Shown here: positions 37,001-50,800 of the stretch, piece after piece | Layout of the letters: each line of letters begins with the position of its first letter | Position numbering within the stretch: position 1 is the stretch's first letter | Translations under genes and position numbers: made by a program | Notes under the pieces: model-generated | Seen by the model: only the letters and a program-made list of their open reading frames with translations | Database searches by the model: none | What the model was told of the DNA's origin: nothing | From: Microcebus murinus | Taxonomy: Eukaryota; Chordata; Mammalia; Primates; Cheirogaleidae | Reading direction: 5' to 3' | Length of the DNA stretch: 64,000 nt | NCBI RefSeq assembly: GCF_040939455.1 | Contig: NC_134110.1 | Location: 99,787,001 to 99,851,000, forward strand

Positions 37001-39979
37001 TTCAGAGATCTTTCTGCCTCCTAAGCAATCATCTTGGTGGCTATGGCCAGGATGTCTCAAGCGCTACTGAGTGATATTCCCAGCTATCAGCATGAGTATC
37101 TCAGCAATTCATTGTTCAGAGGGAGGTCTCTGCACAAGAACTGAAACTGAATGGTAGGAAAGTGGTCCACCACCATGTGGCTTATTTTTAATTGCCAGGC
37201 AATGAAAACTAACAAGTCAAAGAAAATGTTCATTTCCTGAACTGCCGAGCCCACGTAGGCACAAAGATACCCTGTAACATACAAAGAGTTGGTTGCCTGG
37301 GGGCACATAGGAGCAATAACAGTCCTCTTAAGCAAGGCCCATAGGTAAGAGTGACCCTGGAGGTGCTGGGTGTTGGGACACAGTGTTTCTATTAATGTAG
37401 GTGGCCAACTGTGATGAGCAAAGGGAAACCCTGTCAGTGGCTCATCAGGAGTATTTGCCTTCTAAAGAGCAGAAATTCAAGGCAGGCATTGCCAGTCTGT
37501 AGCTAAACCAGACATGTCCCCTTGTGGAAGGCCAAGGCCCGATGAGAGTGGGAGGTGATGCTGGTGACATCATGTCTGAGACTGACTCTCTCATTAAGGG
37601 CACTCTCGTCCTGTGATAGTTCTCCCCTGACTAGCTCCTACGTGCTCTGCACACCGAGAGCTTCTGATGGATTCTAAAATAAGATATTATAAGGTGTTTC
37701 AAGTCACTCTTGCTTGTGGAATATCAACCATTTAACTATCCCTCCTTTTAACAGCAATGAGATTCAGGGTAACCAAGGCCTTACTCATCATCCCATTGTA
37801 AATATGTCATGGCATCACACGAGCCTCTGTGTTCACACACACTAAACCAGGTTTACAAGGATTAGAATCTTTTAGACATACTTTGGGCCTTGATTCTGCC
37901 AGGCACCTAGTCTGTGTATCTATTCCCAAATTGGAAAAATAATTCTTGTGAGAATAATTTTCAGAATAATGGAGGTGGAAATAAAGGGACAGTTAAGATA
38001 ATTTTTCAAAGTAGACAAAACCACTGGACCATTGGCAACCCTAAAGCTCTGATTTTTTCCTCATGACTAAGTTTCTTTTCATTTGGGGTCTTTTGATATC
38101 TGAATTTTCCAGATGATTGCTGAACCATCTTCACTAAACCAAAGTAGACAGTACATCATTATTAAAAAATAAAAGACTGTCCACATGACTGCAAATATCC
38201 CAATGAAAAGAGAAGAAGTAGGTCACTCAAGTGGTAAATTTAGTCTTCATGATATCAAACATCTGGATATTTAGGAAAGTCCAGATATTTGACGCATACA
38301 GTTTTTTGTCTGGTTGTCTGGTATTGTCTAGATAGACAAACTGCTCAGGTTGTAGGTAACAGAGTATAACTTTCTTGTGCAGTAATCAATTGCTGGTGAT
38401 ATTCTGCTGCTAAGGGTCTCTTTGTTGTGCAAAGAGAAATAAATAATGAAGAGCAAATGTTATTGATTTTTATTTGCTTTTGGCAAACGCATGAATGGAA
38501 GAGGTTCGGTAGGCTGTCCTTGGTGATCTAGATGTGACTGCAGCACAACCTCCTCCAGAGTGGCCATTCCAAAGGCCTTCCACTCAATCCCTTCCAGGCA
38601 AGAAACCTTTCTATTCAGCCTTTGCCATCTTTTATAATTTCATCATTGCTCTTCAGCTGTTCATATAAGTCATTCACAAAGTCTACTTGAAGAAGTGGTT
38701 CAAGGGAAATACAGATATGTTAATTTTTTATTCTTCAAATAGAAGTTTTAATTTTAAGCATTCCTTATTATGCTTTTTAAGCCTGGAAATGGTTCAGACT
38801 GCTTGATGCTATTATTTCATGGTGAATTTTATGGTGTCGATGAAAGTAAAACCTATTTTTCCCAAATCAAACAAAATACTGTATGTACATAGTTTTTTTG
38901 GTTTGATTTGTTGATGTCATTCTGATTACCAAACACCAACTGATTATCCTGAATGTTGAAGTATTAGTGTTTTCTTTCTGGTCGTTGTTAAAATTCCTAG
39001 AAAAAAAAAAAAAAGAAAAAGTTGACATTAATGGCAAATTCACCTCCTGGAAGGAAAGTTTGAGATGTCTTTACCAATTATTGTATTTGTGATTATTTGT
39101 AGACGTTTCTTCCTTGTAACATTAGGAAGTTGACCTTGTGTTTCCTCTGACTTGGCCTGGGTTGGTAGGCATGTGTATTTCTTCAAATTTTGTGCTTACT
39201 GCATTTACCTATCTGAAGCTTGGCAGAAAAATAGACAAGCTATTCAGACCAATGTTTTAAAGAGCATTTATGTTACGGAACTTGCTACAAATCGTTGACT
39301 CTACACGGGCACACAGGGCGCTGCAGAGGGATTGAAGGCATTTCCAGAGAAAATCTAAATGTTTTGAAAGGTCTCACGTAATGTTTTCATTATGTCAAAT
39401 TCTACATTTAGTGCCAAGTTAGAATGACTTCATGGTGTGGGCAATCTAGTTCTTTGTGGGGTTCCTCCTTCGCTCAAACACAACATTTTCCCTGAACGCA
39501 AATGGATACTCCACACCCTGCATGGCGCTGCCCAGGGCCGTGTTTGCGAGCCCTCCCAGGAGGGAAGGTCGTGGCAGCCACGTGAGCACCTGTGAAAACC
39601 TTCAGAACCAGCTTCCACTGCTCATCTCTGTACCAACTCCAACTTGGCTTTGCTTTTCTTTTTCCTTGAGATTTTTACTTCGCTAAATCCCATTCCAGAT
39701 CTTTTTACCTTTGTGTTATTGACAGGATGTTTCGTTGAATTAGTAACAAAGAAGCGACAATCAATTGGCAAAACATTAGTCTTTGTTTTCAGTTATCCTT
39801 GATTATGTGATAACTGAATGGAATTTATGATTCAGTAGAAAACCAAAAATCCCTGTGTTGAATACAGTGACTGTTCTAAATAGACTTCAATATATTCTAC
39901 AAAACGATATCCTTTTACACTACAGGATATATGGATGCAGGGACATGAGGGGCTGTGGCCCAGCCATTGCCGCAAAGGG

Positions 39980-40165
39980 ACTAGGAGTCTGTGCACACCT
40001 GAGTCTTAATCCCTGGTCCAACTCTTCAGCCTCAGAAACTCACCCTCAGCCTCATTTTTCCCATACGTAAAAGAGAGATAGTATTTATTTACCTACCTCA
40101 TAGGGGTGTTACGTGGACATTAATTAGAGTTAGTAACACGCGTTTAGGTTAGAAAGCACTGTCAC
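39980..40165 (+). repeat. MIR SINE
   Basis: 'ctgagtcttaatccctggtc', 'cagcctcatttttcccatac' and 'cctcataggggtgttacgtg' follow MIR in the forward sense, in the proposed 3' UTR. Confidence 0.65.
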
Positions 40166-43100
40166 TCTTGGTAAGCAGCACTAACACAAACCAGAGCTGG
40201 GCGTGGCAAGGGGGACAGGCGAAGGTGGGAGTAGGTCTCATCGGAAGAACACAATAGCAATAACTCACCAGGCAAAGAATATGACAGCTCCCCATCACTC
40301 CATAAAAGTCACGCTTTTTCTTCAAAGGTGTATGTGGAATTTTCCTTCCTTATTAGCTCTTTAACGAGAAAATTAACTCCTTTCATACAGACGTAGAGAA
40401 GCTTCATACAGATTGATGATTTTCCTCTTAGCCAAACTGAATTTTAATAAATGTTTATTAAATGCATCCAGAAAACCAGGCTCCTTCTGATGTATAAGGA
40501 GTTTGCATGCCTGATCCCAAGCCACGTTTTCCAGAACTCATGCGTGATACCCCAGTTCAGTGCTAATGATTGCCAATGGGCCCTAAAATCCACTACTGGG
40601 GGCGGGAACGGGGTTTTCAGCAGCTATTGCTGAGATTAGACTCGTGCTATTTGCACTGAGTTTCCTTTTCTTCCCTAAGATGACACATCTCTCCCTGCAC
40701 AACCCAACAGAAGAGTGTAGAGCCTTATTTCCGCCTGGAGCTCCTGAATCGATCATCTTCCCATTATAAATACATGTGAAATATTTCAGAGAAGTCTTTA
40801 CACAAGGGCTTCAGCTATATATCAATATACATATACTTACACATGCATAGATGAGAATATTGCTAAAATAAAAGATAAGATAATAAGATAAAGTAGATGA
40901 TGGAAAAATAATCTCAGAGGATATCCTATACAACTTCCCCAAAGGTGACATTTTCTCTTACTTAAAGATTTAATCCTGTTAAGAATGAATGCTAAATAAC
41001 TTGACTTTGGCTTATAAATATTTGTAATTTTGAGGCATAGAGGCAATATTGTGAAGTAGGAATACACCCATAAAACTACACTAACAATGCAAATAATGTT
41101 TTAATGATGTGGCTTCAGGAGGCAAAGGTTTGTACATAAATGCTATCATTGTGCCCTTATTTAATAGTTGTATTGCTTTGCAAAAAAGTTTGCACACTCT
41201 TAAAAATATGAAAATAGAGTTTTAGAAAGTTTATCTTGAGAAGTGGGTTTGAAATCATATTGTGTTTGGAGCTGACATAATATATATGTTCAATATAATC
41301 TCTTCTGGATTCTAAAATCTAGTTGGCAGTGGTATATGGAAGCCTTAAAATTTCAAAGTGGTTAAGCATTTCTAATACATGATATTAAGCTTTCTGAAGC
41401 ATGAATTTAACCTGGGCAATTACCTTATCCAAAAAAAAAAAAAAAAAAAGGTTTATGTTGCCACACAGGACTTAAGTATTGTGTTCAAAGACTAATAACA
41501 TGAATACAGTAAGTGAGTCAAAGAATAATTTGGATTGTCCTGGCTTTTTTTTTTTAGTTCCTAGCATCAATACTTTTCCACCCAAAAATACAACAGACTA
41601 TCCTTTTTGCTATGAAGGGAAATATCCATGTTTTTATTTTGCACAAGAAAAGTGAAGTTGCATACTTGGACTAGACCCAGGGGCCTGAGTTAGAAAGTGG
41701 CAGCTTCTCACAAAGGTACAAAACAGAATCCTCACTGTTAGAGCTCAACAACTCTTGGAAATGCTAGATTCTTTACCAAAGAGATGGAAAGACAAGTGGA
41801 GACAATGTGTAACTTAGATATAAGCTATACATCTAATCATGGAGAAAGGGGACCTGAGCCCTTTATGGCTTTCCAGACCCCATGGAACTTTCCAGAGCCT
41901 TCCCTGAAAATAAGAGAATCATTTTAGAAAAACTAGAATTGGGCAAAGGTGTACGTGATTATATTGGTAAGGACGAGTCGTTCTGTAAACATCACATCTG
42001 TGATGCTTTGTAATGTAGTTGTCAACCTCTTCATGGCTACTTCTGGTTAGATTTCTATTCCATAAACAAAAGATAGAAAGCACATAGCAATTTTCTTTTG
42101 CTCCAAAGAAATGTCTCCCAACTAATTTATATCTGTCCATATCACTGACATATTACTATCACAAAACTACTTTCATATATAGATGATATGAGACTAAGAA
42201 AAAAATGAATCTTTTGGTCAACTGCTTATTGAAAGCTACTACCTGAAGCCTTTCTTTGGCAAAAGGGACAAGGAGAAGGCGGCTATCATTACCAGTGCTA
42301 TAATTATCTTGCCTCTTCTAAATAGTTTCTGCTTTCCTCCCAGTAGCCAGACAGCTCAGTAGCCAGAGACAGAAACAGTGAAGGATATGCAAAGTATGGT
42401 TTCCCCATTCTCCAAGCAAAGAGAGCAACAAATGAGCCCCAGGTAACTTCCCTCTTTGAAACCAAATAGTACATTGAATTTAGGAGTAAGACAAAATTGT
42501 TGTTAAAGTGAGAGTGAAATCATCCTTCCCATCTTTCTTGTGGATTCTTTTCTCAGGTTTTACTAAATTCTTCTTGCAATTTAGGTTGGAGTTTACAGTA
42601 ATAATAATTAATCCTGTTTTACATAAAGCTTCAATGCAGAAATGGTGTAAACATTAGTTATAAATGAGATGACTAGGGATACAAACTATCTATACTGACA
42701 TCTTACTAAGCAGATTGGAAACAAATACTGCTATCACTAATATTCTGGTTTAATTAATAACATCCAATAGAAAAATAGAAGCATTTTGCTCAGCACTAAA
42801 CCACTGCACAATATAAACCTACTTGCAAATGGCAAGGATTTTTTGCTACTGACAGATGTTCTTCATTCTCCAGTTATTTTAAGTAAATAAGTTTCACATC
42901 TAACTACCTCAGCTACTGTTCTTTTATTTAGAAACATGAAATCATGCACTTTGTAACCAAGTCTTTTATCTAAAATTTCAAAAGGATACTTGGTGCAAAG
43001 CAATTTTCAAAAATTTGTACATGACATAAGCCACCAACCTCAGGAGGTTGTACTTAATATTGTTTTGTTTGTTTCTAAGTTTGGTTTGGGGTAAAATCCT

Positions 43101-43379
43101 CATTTCCACTCAACACCAAGAGAAGCTGCTCTATATTTGCTTAATTTGCCTTAAACATTCTGTGCTCCTTTCCCCATTCAATTTTTTTTGTTTGTTTTAA
43201 ATCTATCTCTGAAAAAATATATATATGTAACAGGTGGCAGGTGAACAGCAAACTGAAGAGAACGGACCGATAATTTCTCAGTTCCCTGTTGTCAACTATC
43301 TGCATGACATTCTGATTGTGCAAAATTGCCATTCCTGTGCTTCCCTCTTCGTTACAGAAATAAGGTCTGAGAGACCCCG

Positions 43380-43418
43380 TGTGTGTGTGTGTGCATGTGT
43401 GTGTGCATGTGTGTGTGC

Positions 43419-43466
<48 letters not shown>
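43380..43466. repeat. GT microsatellite
   Basis: About 43 GT units with GCAT and GCGT interruptions in the first half and a pure run in the second. It lies about 520 bp before the proposed polyadenylation signal. Confidence 0.95.
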
Positions 43467-43468
<2 letters not shown>

Positions 43469-43986
43469 GGAACAGCGTGGACATTCCCCCAAGTATGAGC
43501 ACAGTGCCTGGACCCGAATGATCATCTTGGCAGTTCTTGTGCTTTTACTTTGTAAACACTGTACAAATGTATTTGGAATTTTATTTGAAATGAAGAATTA
43601 AACTAGTTATTAAATTTGTTTCCTTCCTGTAAATATATATATTCAAATTCCATGTATCCAAACATCACTTTAGCGTTCGGATTGTAAGTGTGTCTTTATC
43701 AGCAGGAGGCCACTGTTCCTGGGCAGTGACCCCCAAGTGCCCTAGTTCAAAGCACAGTGTGTGGAGTATTTGATGTACTACAGTACCATAGTTATTTTGG
43801 TCTGTTAAGTAAGTTGCAATTTGTGATGAAATGAAGTGGAAAGTAGTACTTCATAATGAACAAATTTCCTTGGTTCCATGATTTTTCTTGTAAAACTTAA
43901 AAAAAAAAGAAAACTTGAAATTTTATATATTTGGATTTTGTAGATTTTTTTTTATTTTATTGCAACACAAGGTACCAAAATCATTA

Positions 43987-43992
43987 AATAAA
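43987..43992 (+). terminator. XKR4: Candidate distal polyadenylation signal of XKR4
   Basis: AATAAA followed within 15 bases by the GT-rich 'cactgtggtcatttt'. It lies at the point where repeat-poor sequence ends. Cleavage would fall near 44005-44015. The choice of this site over other AATAAA words upstream is inference. Confidence 0.5.
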
Positions 43993-44010
43993 GTACACTG
44001 TGGTCATTTT

Positions 44011-45401
44011 AACAGAAGTCTGAGTTCCTGATTCTAAGTCTAGGGAGAGAGCAGGACATCATGGGTGTCAGATAGAAATGAGGAGGGGGAGGCCGTGTGC
44101 ACAGGCATGTTCCCAAGACAATGTGATTTAAATCAAATAAACAAAGCTGAGTTCTGTCAAATTTAAAATACACTTAAAATTAAGCTATATCACTTTATAG
44201 AACATTTCACTTATTTGTTTTAGTTCTGAGAAATACTAAAGAACATTCCTCTAGAACCATTATAAAAGCAAAGAGATGTTTCAGATCACAAAGAGGCTTA
44301 AAAATTCAAATAAATTATTTAAACATTAATAAAAAGTGTCAATGGACAAAAGTACTTTTTAAAAAGGTGATATGTCTAACTGCCTGCTTTTTCTAAAAAT
44401 TAGGGCTATGCTTTATGTAATTGTTTTTTCTTAATATATTCTACTTTTTGTTTTAAAGAATTTTTTCTGTTTTCTATATAGTCAGTAAGAGTTCTGCTGG
44501 TTTATAAAAGACTTTATTTGTAAAATATTAAAGGGAAACTGCAGCATAAGATCTGACTGTATATGTAGAAACCTTAATGGATAACAGATAGAAACAGATA
44601 AAGAACTGATTAGAAGAAAGAAATGAAAAAATTTTTAAAAATTTACTTATTTTTTAGAGTAACTTATTAGAGTTTCCTTTTTTCCTGATTATAATAGTAA
44701 CATATGCTAAATGCAAAAATACTTGAAACTCACCATTTCAACAACCTTCTTTCTAGTCTTTTTTGCAAGTGTTGATTTTTTTACTCTGTTAATTTAACAA
44801 ACATTTTTAAAAACCACAATTATGTGCTACACAGAGTATTAGAATTCTATCAATACATACAAATAAAACACATTTTCTTCTTAAAGCATACAGTCTAGTA
44901 GGGTAAGGAGTCCAGGTACACTAATCATGGTATTTGGTGATGAAAGCAAAGGTAGAGATATGCAAAGACTATTACGGGAGCATCTCACAGTCTGCAGGGG
45001 CCTGGGTGGGGGAGAGTCTCACGCCAAGAGCCTGGATCCCTGAACCAGTGGGAGGAGCATATTCCCCCCCCACCTCCCCCACCCCCGCTGAACCAAAACG
45101 GGCATGAGCCCAATGTGAACTTCTACCGGGTTTAGCCACTGACATTTGGGGTTGTTTGCGATAGCAGTTGGCCTCTACTGACTTTTACAGGAACATTCCG
45201 TGGATCTGAGAAGTATAAGAAGTTCACCCACGTGCCAGTCTGAGTAGCTCAGTTCTATCTGAGGGCCAAAAACAAAGAGAAAAAGAAATGGCTATTTGAT
45301 GTATTTTTTTCATGTTCCCTACAATAAGTGGGTAATGGAATTATAATCTGAAAACAAATAAAATTTATATTTAAGGCAAAATTTATAAAAAACAAAAACA
45401 C
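44011..45401. other. Probably intergenic sequence before the L1
   Basis: AT-rich. A possible weak L2/MIR-like part lies at 44790-44935 and a C-rich run at 45065-45086. No gene is seen. Confidence 0.4.
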
Positions 45402-45412
45402 GGGGGGTGGAG

Positions 45413-45423
45413 CAAGATGGCGG
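45413..45423 (+). promoter_or_regulatory. YY1 site at the L1 start
   Basis: CAAGATGGCGG lies 11 bases into the element. In L1 promoters a YY1 site at this place sets the transcription start near base 1. Its presence shows that the 5' end is complete. Confidence 0.75.
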
Positions 45424-46823
45424 ACGAATAACACTGCCAGACAGAGTGTCTCTGCAGAAAAGACAGATTCTAGCAGAAATTAGAGGAAAGAAGCAAGAAG
45501 ACGAGCATACAGCGGACAAGGGCCGGAAGGAGGGGTACCTGAGACCCCGGGAGACCCCACAGGAGGAGGCTGCAGAGAAGAACTGGAGGATGAGACCACC
45601 GGAGCAGCCCGGAGACCAGCGGCAAGGGTAGGTGGATTTGCTGTTTCCCTTCCCCTGCATTTGGGACTGCTGGTGGGCTCCCCAGCGGGTGGAGAGACCT
45701 GCGGACACCAGCACAGAGACCACCGCCGCCACCCAGCGGTGAGCCTGTAGCAGACGTGGCACCAGGTTCACAACTTCCTCCGGGCACCTCCGTGTGCACA
45801 GACCCAAGCCGCGCGGCAGGCGCCATATTGCCTCCTCCTCCCCTCCGCCGACACTACCCGCGGCTGCCCAGAGAGACAATAAAGCCACAAGCCAGAGGCA
45901 CCTCCAGGGAACGGGACCTTCCGTTTTGGGACCCTACAGCTGACTCAGGGGAACTCAGACTGTGAGCTCCCTACCTGCCCGCCCTCCCAGGTGCTGCTGG
46001 CACAGTGGTCCCAGGAGAACGGCGCCAACTCAGAGGCTGAGAGACATAGACCCAGCTTGGGCTCCCTGTGGGTGAATTGGGACCGAAAATCCTCTCCCTG
46101 GTGGGGATACAGTTTGAACTCTGGGACCCAGAGGTCGGCCCTGCAGACCAGATCCCCTGCACCAAGGGCTAGCATTGCCCAGGGCACAGAAGGGTTATAC
46201 ATGAACAGCCTACTGAGGTGTGTGTGCCTCCAGGGGCGGATCGGCGTCCTAGAGGGCAACCCTCCTCCCAGGAGGAGGCCGTGCGCCCAACCCAGGTGGC
46301 ATTCCTGTGCAGGGAACCTCCTCACTGGCATCACAGTCCAGGGAGGCCTGGTGGCTTGTGGTCTGGCCTGCTGGCAGAGGCCCAGGAGTAGCTGCGGAGT
46401 TGGGGAGGGTGGAAAGAAGCAAGGCCTGCTCCAGACTGCGGGTCTCAGACAGCCCCACCCCCACACACAGACTTTCTGGCTGAGCGGGACCATTCCAGCC
46501 CCGCCTTGACAGCTTTCCCTGGAAGCAGAGTATGGAATTTTGACCCCTGCTAACTGCCTGAGGGCAGGCTTACCCAACCCAGCTCCGCCCAGAACAAGAG
46601 CTGATAACAGGACACAAAATCAACAGCATAGCCTGTTCCTCCAAGCAAACACCACCTACTGACAGGGACGGCATCTTGCACAGCCTTTCCATGGCACCCA
46701 CTGACTAAATATACAGGGAGTGGTCCAATTTCACCCACAGACACCACCTAACACCTCAGAAACTAAACAAGGTGTGTGAATACCCAAACAATAACTTAAG
46801 GAAAGAAACAACAACTGATTGAC

Positions 46824-47815
46824 ATGGGAAGAAATCAGCGAAAGAACTCAGGAAATATGAAGAACCAAACGGAAAACACACCCACAAAGAGGAGCACCAG
46901 CCTCCTAGAAACAGACACCAACCCAAATCAGGCAACCAATATAACAGAAGAGGAATTTCGTATGTGGATCATAAGAACACTCACCCAGCTGCAACAACAA
47001 CTCAATAATCAACACAAAGAAACCACAAAAAGCCTCCAGGATATGAGAAAAGAAAAAGACACAATGAAGAAAAGTGTAACTGAACTACTGGAAATGAAGA
47101 ATCAATTCAAGGAACTACAAAATACAGTGGAAAGTCTCAAGAACAGGGTAGATCAAACAGAAGAAAGAATCTCAAGCTTGAAGATAACACCCTCCAATTA
47201 AATGAATCAGTCACAGAAATAGAGCAGAGAAACAAGAGAAAAGAGCAAAGCCTACAAGAGCTGTGGGATTATGTGAAGAAACCTAATGTGAGGGTCATAG
47301 GCTTACCAGAAGGGGAAGAAGACAACACTCAAGGGTTGGACAAGCTGTTTGACGATATAATAGAGGAAAATTTCCCAGGCCTTGCTCAAAATCTCGATAT
47401 ACAAGTTCAAGAAGCTCAGAGGACCCCTGGGAGATTCAATGCAAACAGGAAGACGTCACGACATGCAGTCATAAGACTGACCAAAGTATCAACTAAAGAG
47501 GCCCTTCTAAGAGCTATAAGACAAAAGAAGCAAGTAACATACAAGGGAAAGCCAATTCGAATAACATCAGACTTTGCTACTGAGACTTTACAAGCAAGGA
47601 GAGACTGGGGCCCCATTCTCACTCTTTTGAAAGAAAACAATGCCCAGCCTAGAATATTATTCCCTGCAAAATTAAGCTTCATATATGAAGGAGAAATAAA
47701 AACATTCTCAGACAAGCAAAGGCTCAGAGAATTCACCAAGACAAGACCAGCCCTACAAGAAGTACTTAAAACAGTGTTACGCACGGAACATCATAATAAT
47801 AACCCACGAATATAA
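46824..47815 (+). pseudogene. L1 ORF1, one frameshift
   Basis: Encodes the RNA-binding chaperone of the L1 particle. The first frame (46824-47201) gives the N-terminus and a coiled coil ('ELLEMKNQFKELQNTVESLK'). The second frame (to 47815) gives the RRM-like domain ('PNVRVIGLPEGEEDN') and the C-terminal domain with 'RKTSRHAVIRLTKV' and 'LQARRDWGPILTLLKENN'. The frames are separated by what looks like a single-base loss near 47183, inside the coiled coil. The total length without the break would be about 330 residues, normal for mammalian ORF1p. The minus-strand frame at 47416-47784 is a shadow. Confidence 0.92.
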
Positions 47816-47856
47816 AAACAACCAAAACCCAAAGATATTAAAGGTCAGATATTACA

Positions 47857-50800
47857 ATGGCTCAAGACAGAAATCATAGCAACAACATCCAACCCAACAG
47901 AATGATCAGTAATCTACCTTACCTATCAGTTCTCTCAATAAATGTGAATGCCTTAAACTCTCCACTCAAGAGACATAGGCTGGCTGAATGGATAAGAAAA
48001 TACAGGCCAAGTATATGCTGTCTTCAGGAAACACATCTAACCTGCAAGGATGCATATAGACTCAAAATAAAAGGGTGGAGATCAATATTCCAAGAAAATA
48101 GAAGCCAAAAGAAGGCTGGTGTGGCAGTTCTAATTTCAGATGACTTAGTTTTTAAACCAACAAAAGTAGTGAAAGACAAAGAGGGTCATTATATAATAGT
48201 GAAGGGCACAGTTCAACAAGAAGAGATAACAATTTTAAATATATATGCACCCAACTTAGGTGCACCCAGATTCATAAAGCAAACCTTACTGGAGCTAAGC
48301 AAATGGATTAATAGCAACTCCATAATCGCCGGAGATTTCAACACCCCACTGACGGCACGAGACAGATCCTCCAAACAGAAAATTAATAAAGAAATAATGG
48401 ACTTAAACAAAACTCTAGAACAATTGGGTCTGACTGACATTTACAGAACATTTGACCCAAAATCCACTGAATATACGTTCTTCTCATCAGCTCACGGGAC
48501 ATTCTCTAAGATTGACCATAGACACAAAGAAAATCTCAAGAAATTTAAAAAAATAGAAATCATACCATGTACCTTCTCAGATCACAGTGGAATAAAACTA
48601 GAAATCAACCCTAACAGAAACTCACATTTCTACACAAAAACGTGGAAATTAAACAACCTCCTACTAAACGATTACTTCCTAAATGAAGAAATCAAGACGG
48701 AAATAAAAATATTCTATGAAGAAAACGACAATGGAGAGACAAGTTATCAACTCCTCTGGGACACAGCTAAAGCAGTTCTGAGAGGAAAGTTTATCTCCAT
48801 AAATGCCTATAACCAAAAGACAAGAAGATCACAAATAGACAATCTAATGAAACGACTCAAAGAGCTGGAAAAAGAAGAGCAGACCAACCCCAAACCCAGC
48901 AGAAGAAGTGAAATCAACAAGATTAAATCAGAACTAAACGAAATTGAAAACAGGAAAGCTATTCAGGAGATTAATAAAACAAAAAGTTGCTTCTTTGAAA
49001 AGACAAACAAAATTGACACACCATTGGCTAAGCTAATGAAGAGCAGAAAAGAGAAATCTCTAATAAGCTCCATCAGGAACAAAAAAGGAGATATCACAAC
49101 TGATCCCAAAGAGATACAAGATACAATTTATGAATACTACAAAAAGCTTCATGCACACAAACTGGAAAATGTGGAGGAAATGGACAACTTTCTAGAAACA
49201 CACAGCCTCCCTAGGCTCAAACAGGAAGAAATAGATTCCCTGAACAGACCAATCTCAACAGCTGAAATAGAAACAGCAATTAAAAATCTCCCTAAAAAGA
49301 AAAGTCCCGGTCCAGATGGCTTCACATCTGAATTTTACCACACTTACAAAGAAGAACTAGTACCTATCTTGCAGAAACTATTCCACACATCGAGAAGAAC
49401 GGAAACCTCCCCGACACCTTTTATGAAGCGAATATTACTCTGATACCAAAACCAGGAAAGGATGCAACAAAAAAAGAAAACTACAGACCAATATCCCTAA
49501 TGAATATAGATGCAAAAATTTTCAACAAAATCTTAGCTAACCGAATCCAGACACTTATCAAAAAAATAATCCACCACGACCAAGTGGGCTTCATCCCAGA
49601 GATGCAGGGATGGTTCAACATACGTAAATCTATAAATGCAATTCACCACATAAACAGAAGCAAAAACAAAGACCACAGGATTCTTTCAATAGATGCAGAA
49701 AAAGCTTTTGACAAAATTCAACACCCTTTCATGATACGAACACTTAAGAAAATAGGCATAGAAGGGACATACCTAAAAATGATACAAGCCATATATGACA
49801 GACCCATAGCCAACATCATACTGAATGGGGAAAAATTGAAATCATTCCCACTTAGAACTGGAACCAGACTAGACTGCCCACTATCTCCACTTCTGTTCAA
49901 CATAGTGCTGGAAGTCTTGGCTACAGCAATCAGACAGGAAAATGGAATCAAAGGTATCCAAATAGGGGCAGAAGAGATCAAACTTTCACTGTTTGCTGAT
50001 GATATGATATTGTATCTAGAAAACCCCAAAGATTCAACCAAGAAACTCCTGGAACTGATCAATGAATTTAGTAAAGTCTCAGGATACAAAATCAATACAC
50101 AGAAATCAGAGGCATTCATATACGCCAACAACAATCTAATTGAGAACCAAATCAAAGAATCAATTCCCTTCACAATAGCAACAAAGAAATTAAAGTACCT
50201 AGGAATATACTTAACCAAGGATGTAAAAGACCTCTACAGGGAGAACTATGAAACACTGAGGAAGGAAATAGCAGAGGATGTAAACAGATGGAAATCCATA
50301 CCATGCTCGTGGATTGGCAGACTCAATATCATCAAAATGTCTATACTACCCAAACTGATCTACAGATTCAATGCAATACCTATTAAAATCCCATCAGCAT
50401 TCTTCACAGATATAGAAAAAATAATTTTACGCTTCGTATGGAACCAAAGAAGACCCCGAATATCAAGAGCAATTCTAGGCAACAAAAACAAAATGGGGGG
50501 GCATTAATATGCCAGATATCAAACTATACTACAAAGCTGTAGTAATTAAATCAATATGGTATTGGCACAAAAATAGGAATATTGACCAGTGGAACAGATG
50601 TGAGAATCCTGATATAAAACCATCCTCATATAGCCATCTAATCTTTGACAAAGCAGACAAAAACATACACTGGGGAAAAGAATCCCTTTTCAATAAATGG
50701 CGCTGGGAAAACTGGATAGCCACCTGTAGAAGGCTAAAACAGGACCCACACCTTTCACCTCTCACAAAAACCAACTCACGCTGGATAACAGACTTATACC

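Larger units (their letters stand above)
26644..44010 (+). other. XKR4: Probable very long XKR4 3' UTR
   Basis: About 17.4 kb after the stop codon with no L1 or long coding frame. It is AT-rich, mostly unique, and shows only a few MIRs, microsatellites, one Tigger-like element and one Alu monomer. It ends at an AATAAA (43987) and repeat content then rises. I recall that the human XKR4 transcript also has a 3' UTR well over 10 kb, which fits. Shorter forms using earlier AATAAA or ATTAAA signals are likely. The extent is inference; no transcript data were available. Confidence 0.6.

Noticed and set aside
43234..43601. Frames rich in Cys-Val or Thr-His
   Set aside because: They are translations of the GT microsatellite.
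45945..46577. Minus-strand open frame of 210 codons
   Set aside because: It lies wholly antisense to the GC-rich L1 5' UTR and has no recognisable domain. It is noted only as context for the ORF0-like frame.
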